The translations under genes were made by a program, and so were the position numbers. From Rhodoferax sp. U11-2br (GTDB lineage: Bacteria > Pseudomonadota > Gammaproteobacteria > Burkholderiales > Burkholderiaceae_C): DNA of 64,000 bases. The DNA lies in the NCBI RefSeq assembly GCF_018619435.1, contig NZ_JAHFZF010000006.1, positions 62,001-126,000 on the forward strand. The letters are read 5' to 3'. Below the pieces are notes generated by a model. It was not told the origin of the DNA. It ran no database searches and saw only the letters and a list, made by a program, of their open reading frames with translations. Positions within the stretch are counted from its first letter, which is position 1. Each line of letters starts with the position of its first letter. Of this stretch, positions 24,046-34,000 are shown one piece after another.

Positions 24046-24863
24046 GGGGTATCCAGGGTAAGTTGAGAAGCAGGCACGCTGGCCTGCCGGAAACGGTGGG
24101 TGAAGCTGGCGTCGTAGAGTTTGGACTTGGCCAGGGTGGTCCAATGCCGGGCGCCCAGTGTCGGGCTGGCGATGATCATCGACTGGCTGACCAGCTTGGC
24201 CTCGCGGCACAGCGCCTGGATGGTGTCAACCGTGCCGCGTACAATTTTTTCTTCACCAGGCCAGCTGGCTTTGTGGACCACCACCACCGGCGCATCCGGT
24301 GACCAGCCCGCGGCGCGCAGCGCAGCGGTGACCTGCCCCATCAAGGTGATGCTCAAGAAGATGCACAAGGTGCTGTGGTGTGCCGCCAGTTCCTGCAGCG
24401 ACTCCCCCTCAGGCATGGGCGTGCGCCCTTCCATGCGGGTCAGAATCACGGTCTGGGTGACTTCGGGCAGGGTCAGGCTCTCGACTGCCGCTGCGGCAGA
24501 GGCCATGGCCGAGGACACCCCCGGCACCACCTGCACCGGCACACCCGCGGCATCCAGCGGCTGCACCAGCTCAATCAATGCGCCGTACAAGCCCGGGTCA
24601 CCGGTCTGCAGGCGCACCACGGTCTCGCAGCGCGCCGCCTGGGTGATCAGCCAAGCCGACATGGCTTCGAGGGTCATGTCTTTGCTGTCCACAATGACGC
24701 AATCCGCTGGTGCCCAGCGGGTGGCAGCTTCGCTGACCAGGGAGCCAGCGAACAGGATGGCGCCCGCGCGCTCAATCAGCCCCCGGCCCTTGACGGTGAT
24801 CAGGTCCGGGTCACCCGGACCGGCCCCCACAAACCAAACGGTTCCGGGCTTGGGCTGCACCAT
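24042..24863 (-). CDS. cobM: Precorrin-4 C11-methyltransferase
   Basis: A 273-residue SAM-dependent methyltransferase (CobM/CbiF). TVWFVGAGPGDPDLITVKGRGLIERA is the N-terminal signature. VVRLQTGDPGLYGALIELVQPLDAAGVPVQVVPGVSS in pieces and VTQTVILTRMEGRTPMPEGESL are typical. It starts 3 bases after the cbiM stop. A C-terminal stretch of about 20 residues beyond the usual end (RFRQASVPASQLTLDTP) is unassigned. Confidence 0.94.
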   Translation of the reverse strand: MVQPKPGTVWFVGAGPGDPDLITVKGRGLIERAGAILFAGSLVSEAATRWAPADCVIVDSKDMTLEAMSAWLITQAARCETVVRLQTGDPGLYGALIELVQPLDAAGVPVQVVPGVSSAMASAAAAVESLTLPEVTQTVILTRMEGRTPMPEGESLQELAAHHSTLCIFLSITLMGQVTAALRAAGWSPDAPVVVVHKASWPGEEKIVRGTVDTIQALCREAKLVSQSMIIASPTLGARHWTTLAKSKLYDASFTHRFRQASVPASQLTLDTP

Positions 24864-24866
24864 GGA

Positions 24867-25544
24867 TCAGGCCGCGCTGTAGAGGCGTTTGTCGACAGCG
24901 ACCGAGCCTTGCAGGCGGTGCATCATCTTGGCCAATGCCAGCACACCCAGGTCGATCAGGGGTTCAGCCAACACAATGGTCATGTAAGCCGCGCCAAAGC
25001 TGGCCACACTGGCCAGGTTCTCAGCACCCACACCACGACCATACAAGGCCCAGAAGCCAACCCACACCACGATGCCACCTTGGTAAGCCACCGACAGCTT
25101 GAAGGCCTGGGCGTAGCCAATGTTCACATAGGCAGTGCTCTCAGGAATGATCTTGCGCGCCAGGGCAGCGGTGGCAAACAGCGGCACCAGCAGGGTGGTG
25201 ACGTTCATGCCGTACTGCGGCAGGTCAAACGGTGCAAAAAACAGACCTTGGACCAACAGGCCACCGGCCAAGCCAATGGCCGCAGGCGCCACACCAAAGA
25301 CCAGCAACAAGGTGGTACCCAGGATCAAGTGCACCTCAGAGACGCCCACCGGGTGGTGTGGCAACACCTCAAAAAAGCAAAACACCAAGGCAACGGCCAT
25401 GGCGGAACGCAGTGCCAAAGCGGTCAAACCATCGCGCTTGGCGGTATCAACAGCCAGTTTGGCGGCGTAACCAAGCGCGCCGGCGGCGGTGGCATAACTG
25501 AGAAAAATTTTGGCGCCTTCGACAAGGCCAGGTTCGATGTGCAT
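24867..25544 (-). CDS. cbiM: CbiM-like cobalt transport (ECF-type) membrane protein
   Basis: A 225-residue membrane protein with about six helices. It starts MHIEPGLVEGAKIFLSYATA; the N-terminal Met-His-Ile with His2 is the cobalt-binding feature of CbiM. EVHLILGTTLLLVFGVAPAAIGLAGGLLVQGLFFAP is CbiM-like. No cbiN, cbiQ or cbiO is present next to it, so it is either served by an unlinked ATPase or acts alone. It is the first gene of the cobalamin operon, after the riboswitch, and has an AAGGAG ribosome-binding site. Cobalt is the inferred substrate from context. Confidence 0.85.
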   Translation of the reverse strand: MHIEPGLVEGAKIFLSYATAAGALGYAAKLAVDTAKRDGLTALALRSAMAVALVFCFFEVLPHHPVGVSEVHLILGTTLLLVFGVAPAAIGLAGGLLVQGLFFAPFDLPQYGMNVTTLLVPLFATAALARKIIPESTAYVNIGYAQAFKLSVAYQGGIVVWVGFWALYGRGVGAENLASVASFGAAYMTIVLAEPLIDLGVLALAKMMHRLQGSVAVDKRLYSAA

Positions 25545-25764
25545 GGAGTAACTCCTTAAAACGACGGATTGAACAACAGACAAACGCGAAAAACACAGCA
25601 GCTAAACGGGCTGTACCTCCTGACACGGACGCAGGACAACCAGCCTGGTTGCACCGTGGGTGCGGACACTTAGGCGTGCACAGCAGTAGCGGAAAATCAT
25701 GGCAGGAACATCCGGCAAACAACTCTCACCATCGTCCCCGACAGTGCTTGAGCATCACGGCAAC
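25545..25764 (-). other. Leader between riboswitch and cbiM
   Basis: About 220 bases separate the riboswitch from cbiM. They hold an inverted repeat CAACCAG-C-CTGGTTG (25637-25651) and the cbiM ribosome-binding site. No clear T-rich terminator is visible, so control may be at translation or by Rho. A cysteine-rich frame reading into cbiM is not convincing as a gene. Confidence 0.5.
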
Positions 25765-25976
25765 ACGCGAACGTGCCACCACCTTGTTGGCCGGTATCCG
25801 GGCTGGTGGATGCAACCTCCATCGCCTTCCCAAGCGTCTTTGAAACACTCAGTGGCCGTGATGGAAGCGGAATCTTGACGATTCGTCCACTTACCGTTGC
25901 GGGGGCAGCGCAGGTTAGGTGGGCTGTTGTCAGCCTGGACCCTCCTGCTTCCCGTTGAACTGCGTCGTGTGAACCA
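25765..25976 (-). promoter_or_regulatory. Cobalamin riboswitch (AdoCbl type)
   Basis: On the minus strand the order of conserved elements is correct for a cobalamin riboswitch. AACGGGAAGC lies at 25947-25956, CTGCCCCCGCAACGGTAA at 25891-25908, the B12 box GCCACTG at 25850-25856, GGGAAGGC at 25824-25831 and AGCCCGGATACCGGCC at 25789-25804. It heads the cbiM-cobA operon and should shut it down when adenosylcobalamin is plentiful. Outer limits are approximate. Confidence 0.93.
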
Positions 25977-26089
25977 CGCCGCGAGCACCAACGGGATGAT
26001 TCTAACGACAGATTTCACACACACATGACATCTGTTTGCCTGTTGGTGCTGGTGAAAAAAGTACCTGCCGAGCCCGTGAGATACTCTTT

Positions 26090-26135
26090 AAAAGATAGCT
26101 ATCAGCCCTTTTATATCAAGGGCTAGAGCACAAAG
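26090..26135. repeat. Dispersed palindromic repeat, copy C (end of kinase gene)
   Basis: GATAGCTATCAGCCCTTTTA, then TATCAAGGGCTAGAGC. The core CCCTT...AAGGGCT pairs into a hairpin. The repeat overlaps the 3' end of the gene at 26123-27625 and supplies its TAG stop codon. Confidence 0.8.
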
Positions 26136-27625
26136 ACTCTCTCATCATCTGTCAAGGACTCCAACTCGTGTTGCTGGTGGGCCAGCACGGCCAGCGTCGC
26201 CTCGGAAGCATCGGTGCCAGCTGCGTTGCGCGCCAGAATCCGTGCGCGCAATTGTTCTGGACTGGCCTGCGGCGCCAGGATGGCAAAGCGGGCATTTTGC
26301 TCAGCCGCAAGGGCGCGAAACACATCGCGGTCAGCACGTTTGAGGAAGCTGGCGTCCACTATCACCGACCAACCCGCCGCCAGCAAACTCGCCGGCAGCT
26401 CGCGCAGATGGGCATAGACCTGGGCGTGAACCTCAGGCGCATAGATGCCCGCGTTGATGCCTGAGTTGGACTGCGCCAAACGCCCCAACTTGAACAGGCG
26501 TTTGCGCTCCACATCGGCCCGCAGGCGCAGCGTCGGGGCATGGTTGTTTTGCTGCAGCCATTGGTCGGTCAAATAAGTTTTGCCACAGCCCGACAGACCG
26601 TGCGTGACCGTCAGTTGCACCGGGTGCGGCGCCGCCAGTCGTTCGGCCAAGCTGATGTCGGCCTGCACCTCAGAGGTGTAGGCATGTAACTGCTTGGCCC
26701 GGATGGCAGCCACCTTGGCGCGTACCAGACAGCGATAGACGGCGTAAAACCGCAGCAACAGCGACCCCTGGTAGTCGCCACTGTGGCTCAGCACCTCGTT
26801 GAGCAGCCAGTTAGCCAAGCCGGGCTGGCCGTGTTCCAGCAGGTCGATGTAGGGAAAGGCGATGTCGCTGGCCACGTCGATCCAGCGCAGGTCTTCGTTG
26901 AACTCCAGGCAGTCAAACAGACGCACAGCGCCGTTGATCAGCACCAGATTGGCCAGGTGCAGGTCGCCATGGCATTCCCGCACCCGGCCGCCAGATTTGC
27001 GCGCGTGCATCAGCGGCGCCAGTTGCTTAAATTGCGCCTGCGTCCAGGTTTGCAAGCATGCCAACCGGGCCAGGGCATCAGCGTCAGGCGGCGGCTTGAG
27101 CATGGTGGACAAATCGGTGAAGTTGTCCAGCATCGGGGCCATCACCTGATCGGGCACACCAAAACGGGTGTCAGGTGCGGCGAAAGCGGCGGTCTCATGA
27201 AAAGCCACCAGACTGCCCGCTAGGTCGGACAGGTGGACTGGGCGCAGTTCACCGCGCTCACACACGTGGTCCAGCCGACCGGCTTCGTCAAACCGGCGCA
27301 TACGCACGGCGTAATCCAACACTTGCCCCGTGCCGCCCCACTGCGGGCCATGTGGTGAGTTGTTGAGACAAACCACGTCCAGGTAAATGTCCGGCGCCAG
27401 ACGGCGGTTCAGACGCAGTTCGTCCAGGCAGGCCTGCTGGCGCAGCGCCAGGGTGCTGAAGTCCAGAAACGCCAGCTTGACCGGCTTTTTGATCTTGTAG
27501 GCGAACTCACCGGCCAGCAGCACCCAGGAGATGTGGGTTTCGACCAGCTCCACCCGCTTCACCTCACCTGGGTACGCTTGTGGCGCCAGCAGCGCTTGAA
27601 TGAACGGTGGCAGCTTGGGATTCAT
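26123..27625 (-). CDS. Bifunctional aminoglycoside-phosphotransferase-like / P-loop ATP-binding protein
   Basis: A 500-residue protein with two parts. Residues about 1-320 resemble the APH/choline kinase fold: THISWVLLAGEFAYKIKKPVKLAFLDFSTL near the start, the catalytic loop ECHGDLHLANLVLI and the metal-binding LFDCLEFNEDLRWIDVASDIAF. Residues about 335-500 form a P-loop kinase domain with Walker A GLSGCGKT. The combination is a conserved family of unknown substrate, probably a small-molecule kinase rather than an antibiotic resistance enzyme. Two start codons are possible (27625, 27634); the first matches homologous beginnings. The TAG stop lies inside a dispersed repeat. Confidence 0.8.
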   Translation of the reverse strand: MNPKLPPFIQALLAPQAYPGEVKRVELVETHISWVLLAGEFAYKIKKPVKLAFLDFSTLALRQQACLDELRLNRRLAPDIYLDVVCLNNSPHGPQWGGTGQVLDYAVRMRRFDEAGRLDHVCERGELRPVHLSDLAGSLVAFHETAAFAAPDTRFGVPDQVMAPMLDNFTDLSTMLKPPPDADALARLACLQTWTQAQFKQLAPLMHARKSGGRVRECHGDLHLANLVLINGAVRLFDCLEFNEDLRWIDVASDIAFPYIDLLEHGQPGLANWLLNEVLSHSGDYQGSLLLRFYAVYRCLVRAKVAAIRAKQLHAYTSEVQADISLAERLAAPHPVQLTVTHGLSGCGKTYLTDQWLQQNNHAPTLRLRADVERKRLFKLGRLAQSNSGINAGIYAPEVHAQVYAHLRELPASLLAAGWSVIVDASFLKRADRDVFRALAAEQNARFAILAPQASPEQLRARILARNAAGTDASEATLAVLAHQQHELESLTDDERVFVL

Positions 27626-27742
27626 GCCAGTCATGATGCCAGTCTCTGGCCCGCCACACCAGCCCATTCCAGTGACCCGTTCAGGTGAACCAGACGGCGG
27701 CGACAATGGCGGCCCCTTGCTTTTACCCCACAACACGTCCCC

Positions 27743-28186
27743 ATGAAAACTGTTTTACACATCACCGCAGCCTGCGCCCTGTTGGTCAACTTGTCGGTGG
27801 CCTGGGCCGCAGACGCCACCCTGGAAGCTGCCGCCAAAGAAAGCGGCGCCGTTGTCACCGCCAGCGGACTGGTGTACCGCTCGCTCCAGGACGGCAGCGG
27901 CGCCAGCCCGCTGGCCAGCGACGTGGTCAAGGTCAACTACCGCGGCACTTTCCCGGACGGGCGCGAATTCGACAGCTCCTACAAACGCAACCAGGCCATT
28001 GAATTCCCGCTGGGCAATGTCATCCCGTGCTGGACCGAAGGTGTCCAACGCATGAAAGTGGGCGGCAAGGCCAAACTCACCTGCCCTGCCGCCATTGCCT
28101 ACGGCACGCGTGGCGCAGGCGGTGTGATTCCGCCCAACGCCACACTGCTATTTGAGGTGGAACTGCTGGGCATCAAGGGCAAATAA
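27743..28186 (+). CDS. FKBP-type peptidyl-prolyl cis-trans isomerase, exported
   Basis: A 147-residue periplasmic prolyl isomerase. A signal peptide (MKTVLHITAACALLVNLSVAWA) is followed by a short linker and one FKBP domain with VKVNYRGTFPDGREFDSSY, GNVIPCWTEGVQRMKVGGKAKLTCP and AYGTRGAGGVIPPNATLLFEVEL. The active-site pattern is conserved. It stands alone, divergent from the kinase gene, and probably helps fold periplasmic proteins. Confidence 0.92.
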   Translation: MKTVLHITAACALLVNLSVAWAADATLEAAAKESGAVVTASGLVYRSLQDGSGASPLASDVVKVNYRGTFPDGREFDSSYKRNQAIEFPLGNVIPCWTEGVQRMKVGGKAKLTCPAAIAYGTRGAGGVIPPNATLLFEVELLGIKGK

Positions 28187-28211
28187 GCCCCACAGCTGCG
28201 CCCGCACAGGG

Positions 28212-28240
28212 CTTGAAAAGTCGTCCGCTGCACCGCATCT
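28212..28240 (+). promoter_or_regulatory. Sigma-32-type heat-shock promoter of hsp20
   Basis: CTTGAAA (28212-28218) and CCGCATCT (28233-28240), spaced by 14 bases, match the RpoH consensus CTTGAAA / CCCCATNT closely. The hsp20 start codon lies about 70 bases downstream. The leader contains a small hairpin CGGAC-GTCCG (28272-28286). Confidence 0.65.
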
Positions 28241-28310
28241 TCAGTACGGATGAGCCCCGGTGTTCACAAGCCGGACGCTCAGTCCGAGTTCAAACCTGAA
28301 GGAGGATGCC

Positions 28311-28742
28311 ATGAATGCCTTGACCAACCGCAGCTTTCTTTTGAACGACTTTTTCCGCGACCTTGCTCCGGCTTTTTACGTCCGACCCCTGCACGGCGAC
28401 CCGCTGCCGTCTGCCGCGCAGATCAAGGTGGATGTGAAGGAAAACAAGGATGGCTACACCGTGCATGCCGAGATCCCGGGTGTACCGAAAGAAGACATCC
28501 ATGTCTCGCTGGACGGCAACTTGGTGACGCTGGAAGCCGAGGTGAAACAGCAGGACAGCAGTGGTGACAACGACACCGTGCTGCGCAGTGAACGCTATTT
28601 TGGCGCGGTGTCACGCAGTTTCCAGCTGCCACAGGACATCGACCAAACGCAGGCCAAAGCCAAGTTTGACAACGGTGTGCTGACACTGACGCTGCCCAAG
28701 AAGCTGGCGACCAACGTGACACACAAGCTGCACATTGAGTGA
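28311..28742 (+). CDS. Small heat-shock protein Hsp20 (alpha-crystallin family)
   Basis: A 143-residue ATP-independent chaperone that holds unfolding proteins. The alpha-crystallin domain runs from KVDVKENKDGYTVHAEIPGV through SLDGNLVTLEAEV to FDNGVLTLTLPKKL, with the conserved A-x-x-x-x-GVLxLxxPK segment. The start MNALTNRSFLLND is set by a strong GAAGGAGG site 6 bases upstream. The in-frame ATG at 28260 would lack one. A sigma-32-type promoter lies upstream. A half copy of the dispersed repeat lies in the gap after it. Confidence 0.95.
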   Translation: MNALTNRSFLLNDFFRDLAPAFYVRPLHGDPLPSAAQIKVDVKENKDGYTVHAEIPGVPKEDIHVSLDGNLVTLEAEVKQQDSSGDNDTVLRSERYFGAVSRSFQLPQDIDQTQAKAKFDNGVLTLTLPKKLATNVTHKLHIE

Positions 28743-29026
28743 ATTGCAGACACCCTCAGGCTGAGTCCTTGCGCGCAGGATGAACCGCCTGTGTTGTGGC
28801 CCTGCGGGCGATCTGCCTCGGCGCACCTGAGCTGCGCACAGGCAACGCCCTGATTGGTCGTTGCCTTGCTACGCCAGTACTGGCAGGCCAAGCGTGAGCG
28901 ACCCGAGGCCTCGATCCAATAGACCGCCCATTGGTGCACTTGGATATGAGAGAACCGCTGTCAAAAAAGGGATGAATGCTATTGACAACGAGTAAGACAG
29001 TCCGCTTGACACCAGCCGATGCGTAC
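28743..29026. other. Gap between hsp20 and CoA-transferase with half repeat (copy D)
   Basis: This 284-base convergent gap has no convincing gene. At 28961-28985 AAAAAAGGGATGAATGCTATT matches the right half of copies A and B. The rest has a short frame on the minus strand that I do not recognise and could be a degenerate relic. Confidence 0.45.
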
Positions 29027-30979
29027 TCAGGTGCTTGTTTTTGCCGACCTGCCCGATTCCAGGCGCGCCTTCAAAAAACCACCCGTGCCGTAACGGGTGA
29101 CTTGGCTGTAAAAGCGCTGCGTCAGGCCCTGCACCATGCTGGAATAGGCATCAAGCAGGGTGGGCGGGATGCTGAAATTGTCGTAATTCACCACCACCGC
29201 CACCTGGTGGCCCAACGGCGCCAGCAGGTCGCTGACCTGCGCCTCGATCTCGCTGATGTCGTCCTGGCTGTCAATGGACAAGCCCTCAAAGTTGATGAAC
29301 AGCAGCCGATGCTCGGCATTGAGTTCCAGGCGCTGTGCCAGCGGTGTGCTCAGCAGGCGTTCGCGCAGGCCCAGTGGCTCGGGGTGGAACAGCGCGGCCT
29401 CCATCAGCTTCAAGTGCGGGCTGATGACGGGACTGAAGTCCATCTGACCCAGTACATCACGTTGCAAGTCAACACCGGGCGCGATCTCGATCAGCTCCAG
29501 CGCGGGCGCCTCAAAGCTGCCGATCAGGCGCAGCACACAGCGCTCGGTCACATACAGCACCTGCTGGCCGCGCCGGATCGCCTCGCGCGCGCTGAAGGTG
29601 CGGTGCTCCACCTGGGGCACAAACTTGTGCTGCGTGCCTTCACCCTCGATCAACAGGCGCCCATCAGCCACCCGAGTCACGAGCTCACCGGCGGTGAAGC
29701 TGCCAACAAACACCACTTTTTTGGCGTTCTGGCTGATGTTGATGAAGCCGCCCGCACCCGACAGGCGCCCACCAAATTTGCTGACATTCAGGTTGCCTTG
29801 CGCATCCGCCTGCGCCAGCCCGAGAAAGGCAATGTCAAGCCCGCCGCCATCGTAAAAGTCGAACTGGTTGGGCTGGTCAATGATGGCCTGGGCGTTGATG
29901 GCAGCGCCAAAACTCAGGCCACCGGCTGGTACACCGCCAATCACACCGGGTTCGGCGGTCAGGGTCAGCAGGTCAAACACCTTTTCTTCGGCGGCCACCG
30001 TGGCCACACCCTCAGGCATGCCAATGCCCAGATTCACCACACTGTTGGGCCGCAACTCCAGCGCGGCGCGGCGGGCGATGACCTTGCGCTCGTTGAGGGG
30101 CATCGGCGCCATGCTGTCGAGCGGCACCCGGATTTCGCCCGAATAGGCCGGGTTGTAGGCCTCGACAAAGGTCTGCATGTGGTAGGCCGGGTCGCTGGCC
30201 ACCACCACCGCGTCCACCAGCACACCAGGCACCTTGACGCTGCGCGGGTGCAGGGTGTTGCGCTCGGCCAAGCGCTCCACCTGCGCGATCACGATGCCAC
30301 CGCTGTTGCGCGCGGCCATGGCAATTGCCAGCGCTTCGAGTGTGAGCGCTTCACGCTCCATGCTCAGGTTGCCGTCGGGGTCGGCGGTGGTGGCACGGAT
30401 GATGCCCACGTGGATCGGCAGCGCCTTGTAAAACAGATAGTCGCGCCCGTCGATCACCATGCGCTGCACCAGGTCGGCCGTGGTGCGGCTGTTGACCTTG
30501 CCGCCGCCGTGAGCCGGGTCGACAAAGGTGTCGAGACCGACATGGGTCAGGGTGCCGGGTTTGCCCGCCGCGATGTCGCGAAACAGGTGGGTGATCACGC
30601 CTTGGGGCAGGTTGTAGGCCTCGATCTGGTTGTTGATCGCCATCTGCTGCAGCTTGGGCACCAGACCCCAGTGCCCGCCAATCACCCGCGCCACCAGCCC
30701 CGGGTGGGCCAGGTGGTTAAGCCCACGGTGTTGGCCGTCGCCCTGGCCTGCGGCGTAGATCAGGGTCAGGTTCTGCGGCGCACCCAGACCGGTGTTGTCC
30801 TGCGCCAACAAAAAACGTTGCTCGAGCGCCACCGCAATTTCTTCGGCAAAGCCGATGCCCACAAAACCACCGGTGGCCACCGTGTCGCCATCGTGGATCA
30901 GCCGTACCGCCTCCATCGCGCTGACCACCTTGTTGCGCCGCGCCTGGTGGCTGTGCAGCTCATCGATTCGCGTGTGCAT
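29027..30979 (-). CDS. Acyl-CoA:acetate/3-ketoacid CoA-transferase, long form
   Basis: A 650-residue class-I CoA-transferase with alpha and beta halves in one chain, similar to YdiF/propionate CoA-transferase. The alpha half has [32 protein letters not shown] in pieces and the beta half has [16 protein letters not shown] with the catalytic glutamate (Glu323). YdiF-type proteins end near 530 residues. Here about 110 further residues (from roughly 540) form an extra C-terminal domain rich in helices, of unknown function. The start at [10 protein letters not shown] follows GCAGGAG. It stands alone; the substrate is probably a short-chain acid. Confidence 0.88.
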   Translation of the reverse strand: MHTRIDELHSHQARRNKVVSAMEAVRLIHDGDTVATGGFVGIGFAEEIAVALEQRFLLAQDNTGLGAPQNLTLIYAAGQGDGQHRGLNHLAHPGLVARVIGGHWGLVPKLQQMAINNQIEAYNLPQGVITHLFRDIAAGKPGTLTHVGLDTFVDPAHGGGKVNSRTTADLVQRMVIDGRDYLFYKALPIHVGIIRATTADPDGNLSMEREALTLEALAIAMAARNSGGIVIAQVERLAERNTLHPRSVKVPGVLVDAVVVASDPAYHMQTFVEAYNPAYSGEIRVPLDSMAPMPLNERKVIARRAALELRPNSVVNLGIGMPEGVATVAAEEKVFDLLTLTAEPGVIGGVPAGGLSFGAAINAQAIIDQPNQFDFYDGGGLDIAFLGLAQADAQGNLNVSKFGGRLSGAGGFINISQNAKKVVFVGSFTAGELVTRVADGRLLIEGEGTQHKFVPQVEHRTFSAREAIRRGQQVLYVTERCVLRLIGSFEAPALELIEIAPGVDLQRDVLGQMDFSPVISPHLKLMEAALFHPEPLGLRERLLSTPLAQRLELNAEHRLLFINFEGLSIDSQDDISEIEAQVSDLLAPLGHQVAVVVNYDNFSIPPTLLDAYSSMVQGLTQRFYSQVTRYGTGGFLKARLESGRSAKTST

Positions 30980-31093
30980 GGCGGGCTCCTGCAAAAGTCA
31001 AACGGCGGGTTCGTGGCGCCGGGTCAGTCCGTCACGCCACGACCATGATCGATGTGGATGCTGGCACAGCTTGTGGCCAGCATCAAGCCGTGC

Positions 31094-34000
31094 TTACAGC
31101 AGTCGCGCCAGATACCGCCCGGTGTGGCTGGCCGGGTTGGCCGCCAGCGTTTCCGGTGTACCCACACCCACCACGGTGCCGCCGCCACTGCCGCCCTCGG
31201 GGCCCATGTCGATCAGCCAGTCGGCGGTTTTGATCACGTCCAGGTTGTGCTCGATCACCACGATGGTGTTACCCGCGTCGCGCAGCTGGTGCAAGACTTG
31301 GAGCAGCAGCTTGATGTCGGCAAAGTGCAGGCCGGTGGTGGGTTCGTCCAGGATGTAGAGCGTGCGTCCGGTGTCGCGTTTGCTGAGTTCCAGCGCCAAC
31401 TTGACGCGCTGCGCCTCACCACCCGACAAGGTGGTGGCGGCCTGGCCGAGGCGGATGTAACTCAGCCCCACGTCCAGCAAGGTGTGCAATTTGCGCTCAA
31501 TGGTCGGCACGGCCTTGAAAAATTCGTGCGCGGCTTCGACGGTGAGGTCCAGGATCTGCGCGATGTTTTTGCCCTTGTAGAGCACCTCCAGGGTTTCGCG
31601 GTTGTAGCGTTTGCCCTGGCAGACGTCGCAGGGCACATACACGTCGGGCAGAAAGTGCATCTCGACCTTGACCATGCCGTCACCCTCGCAGGCCTCGCAA
31701 CGCCCGCCGCCACTGGCCTGGCTGACGTTGAAGCTGAAACGCCCCGGGCCGTAACCGCGTTCGCGTGCGGTGGGCACCTCGGCCATCAGTTCACGAATCG
31801 GGGTGAACAGGCCGGTGTAGGTGGCCGGGTTGGAGCGGGGGGTGCGGCCAATCGGAGACTGGTCGACGTTGATCACCTTGTCGAAGTACTCGATGCCTTC
31901 GATGCTGCTGTGTTCAGACGGCTCGTCATGTGCGCGGTAGATGGTGCGCGCCACCGCTTTGTAGAGTGTGTCGTTGACCAGGGTGGACTTGCCCGAACCC
32001 GAGACACCGGTGACGCAGGTGAACAGGCCGACCGGGAACGCCACGTCGACGTTTTTGAGGTTGTGGCCGCTGGCACCGATGACTTTGAGCGCCTGCATCT
32101 CGCCCTGGGTGGACAGGTGCACCGCCTCGCGGGCCGCACGCCGGATGGCCGCCGGACTCGGGGCAAAGCGTGAGGCTTTGGGTTTCTCAACCACGCGCAC
32201 CGGCTCAGACGGCAGCCAGGCGGTGCGATGGGTCGGGACGTCAATGTTCAGGGTGTGCGCCAGGTACTGGCCGGTGAGGGATTGGGTGTTGGCCTTGACC
32301 TCATCAAACGTGCCTTGCGCCATGACCCGCCCGCCGTGCACCCCGGCGCCAGGGCCGAGGTCAATGATGTGGTCGGCGGCGCGCATCATGTCTTCGTCAT
32401 GCTCCACCACCAGCACGCTGTTGCCGATGTCGCGCAGGTGCTTCAGGGTGTCGATCAGGCGGTCGTTGTCGCGCTGGTGCAGGCCGATGCTGGGCTCGTC
32501 CAGTACATACATGACGCCGGTCAGGCCGCTGCCGATCTGGCTGGCCAGGCGGATGCGCTGGCTCTCGCCACCGCTGAGCGTTTCGGCGCTGCGGTCCAGG
32601 CTCAGGTAGGTCAGGCCCACGTCGTTGAGGAACTTCAGGCGCAGGCTGATCTCGCGCACCACCTTGGCGGCAATGTCGCCCTTGGCACCGGTCATGCTCA
32701 GGCTGCTGAAGTAGGCAAAACACTCGGCCAGGGTCTGGTGGCTCAGTTCAAAAATGGCACGGGCCTGTGCACCCTCACCAATCTTGACGTGGCGCGCCTC
32801 GGTGCGCAGGCGGCTGCCGCCACACACCGGGCAGGGCTGGGTGCTCTTGTAACGCGCCAGGTCTTCGCGCACCACCGACGAGTCGGTCTCGTGGTAACGC
32901 CGCTGCATGTTCGGGATGATGCCCTCGAACGGGTGCTTCTTAACGACCTTTTTGCCCGCGTTGGCGCCGGAGTCCAGGGTGTAGGCAAACTTGATCTCTT
33001 CCTCACCCGAGCCCTGCAGCACCGCCTGCTGCACATGGGGGGGCAGGTCTTCAAACGCCTGATCGATGTCAAACTTGTAGTGCGCGGCCAGGCTCTCGAG
33101 CATCGCAAAGTAGTAGGCGTTGCGCCGGTCCCAGCCCTTGATGGCGCCGCTGGCCAGGCTCAAGGTCGGGAAGGCCACCACCCGGGTCGGGTCAAAAAAC
33201 TCCTGCTGGCCCAGACCGTCACAACTCGGGCAGGCGCCCACCGGCGAGTTGAACGAGAACAGCCGCGGCTCCAGTTCGGCAATCGAGTAGTTACAAACCG
33301 GGCAGGCGAACTTGGCGTTGAATACATGCTCTTTTGGCTTGTAGCCCTTATCGGATAAGGGCTGAGCGCTATCCATTTCGAGAACAATGGCGCGACCGTT
33401 GGCGAGCCGCAGTGCGGCCTCGAAACTCTCAGCCAAGCGCTGTTTAAGCGCGGCATAGTCGGCGTGGGCAGCCTGCACCGCCGCGTCAATCTCTGGCTCG
33501 TCTCCCACCTCGGCATCACTGACCAAGGCGCTGGGTGCTGGGGCGTGGCGCACCTTGATGCGGTCGATCACCACGTCGATGTCGTGTTTCTCGGTCTTTT
33601 TCAGCGCCGGCAGTTGGTCAAACTCATAGGCAACACCATTGATCCTGAAACGCACATAACCCTGCGCCTGCATGTCGGCAAACACCTCCAGGAACTCACC
33701 CTTCTTTTCGCGCGCCAGCGGCGCCAGCACCATCAGCCGGGTGCCCTCGGGCAGCGCCAGTGTGGCATCCACCATCTGGCTCACGGTCTGGGACTGCAGC
33801 CGCAGCTGGTGGTCCGGGCAATACGGGGTGCCAGCGCGTGCAAACAGCAGACGCAGGTAGTCGTGGATTTCGGTCACCGTGCCGACGGTGGAGCGTGGGT
33901 TGTGGCTGGTGGCTTTTTGCTCGATGCTGATGGCGGGCGACAGGCCCTCGATCATGTCGACGTCGGGCTTGTCCATCAGCTGCAAAAACTGGCGTGCATA

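Noticed and set aside
25447-25722. Cysteine-rich frame of about 91 codons in front of cbiM
   Set aside because: It needs a non-ATG start, runs out of frame into cbiM, and overlaps the leader; likely chance.
28976-31048. Long open frame (about 690 codons) opposite the CoA-transferase
   Set aside because: It is the antisense of a clearly homologous gene; its residues are His/Gln/Arg-biased as expected for a shadow frame in GC-rich DNA.
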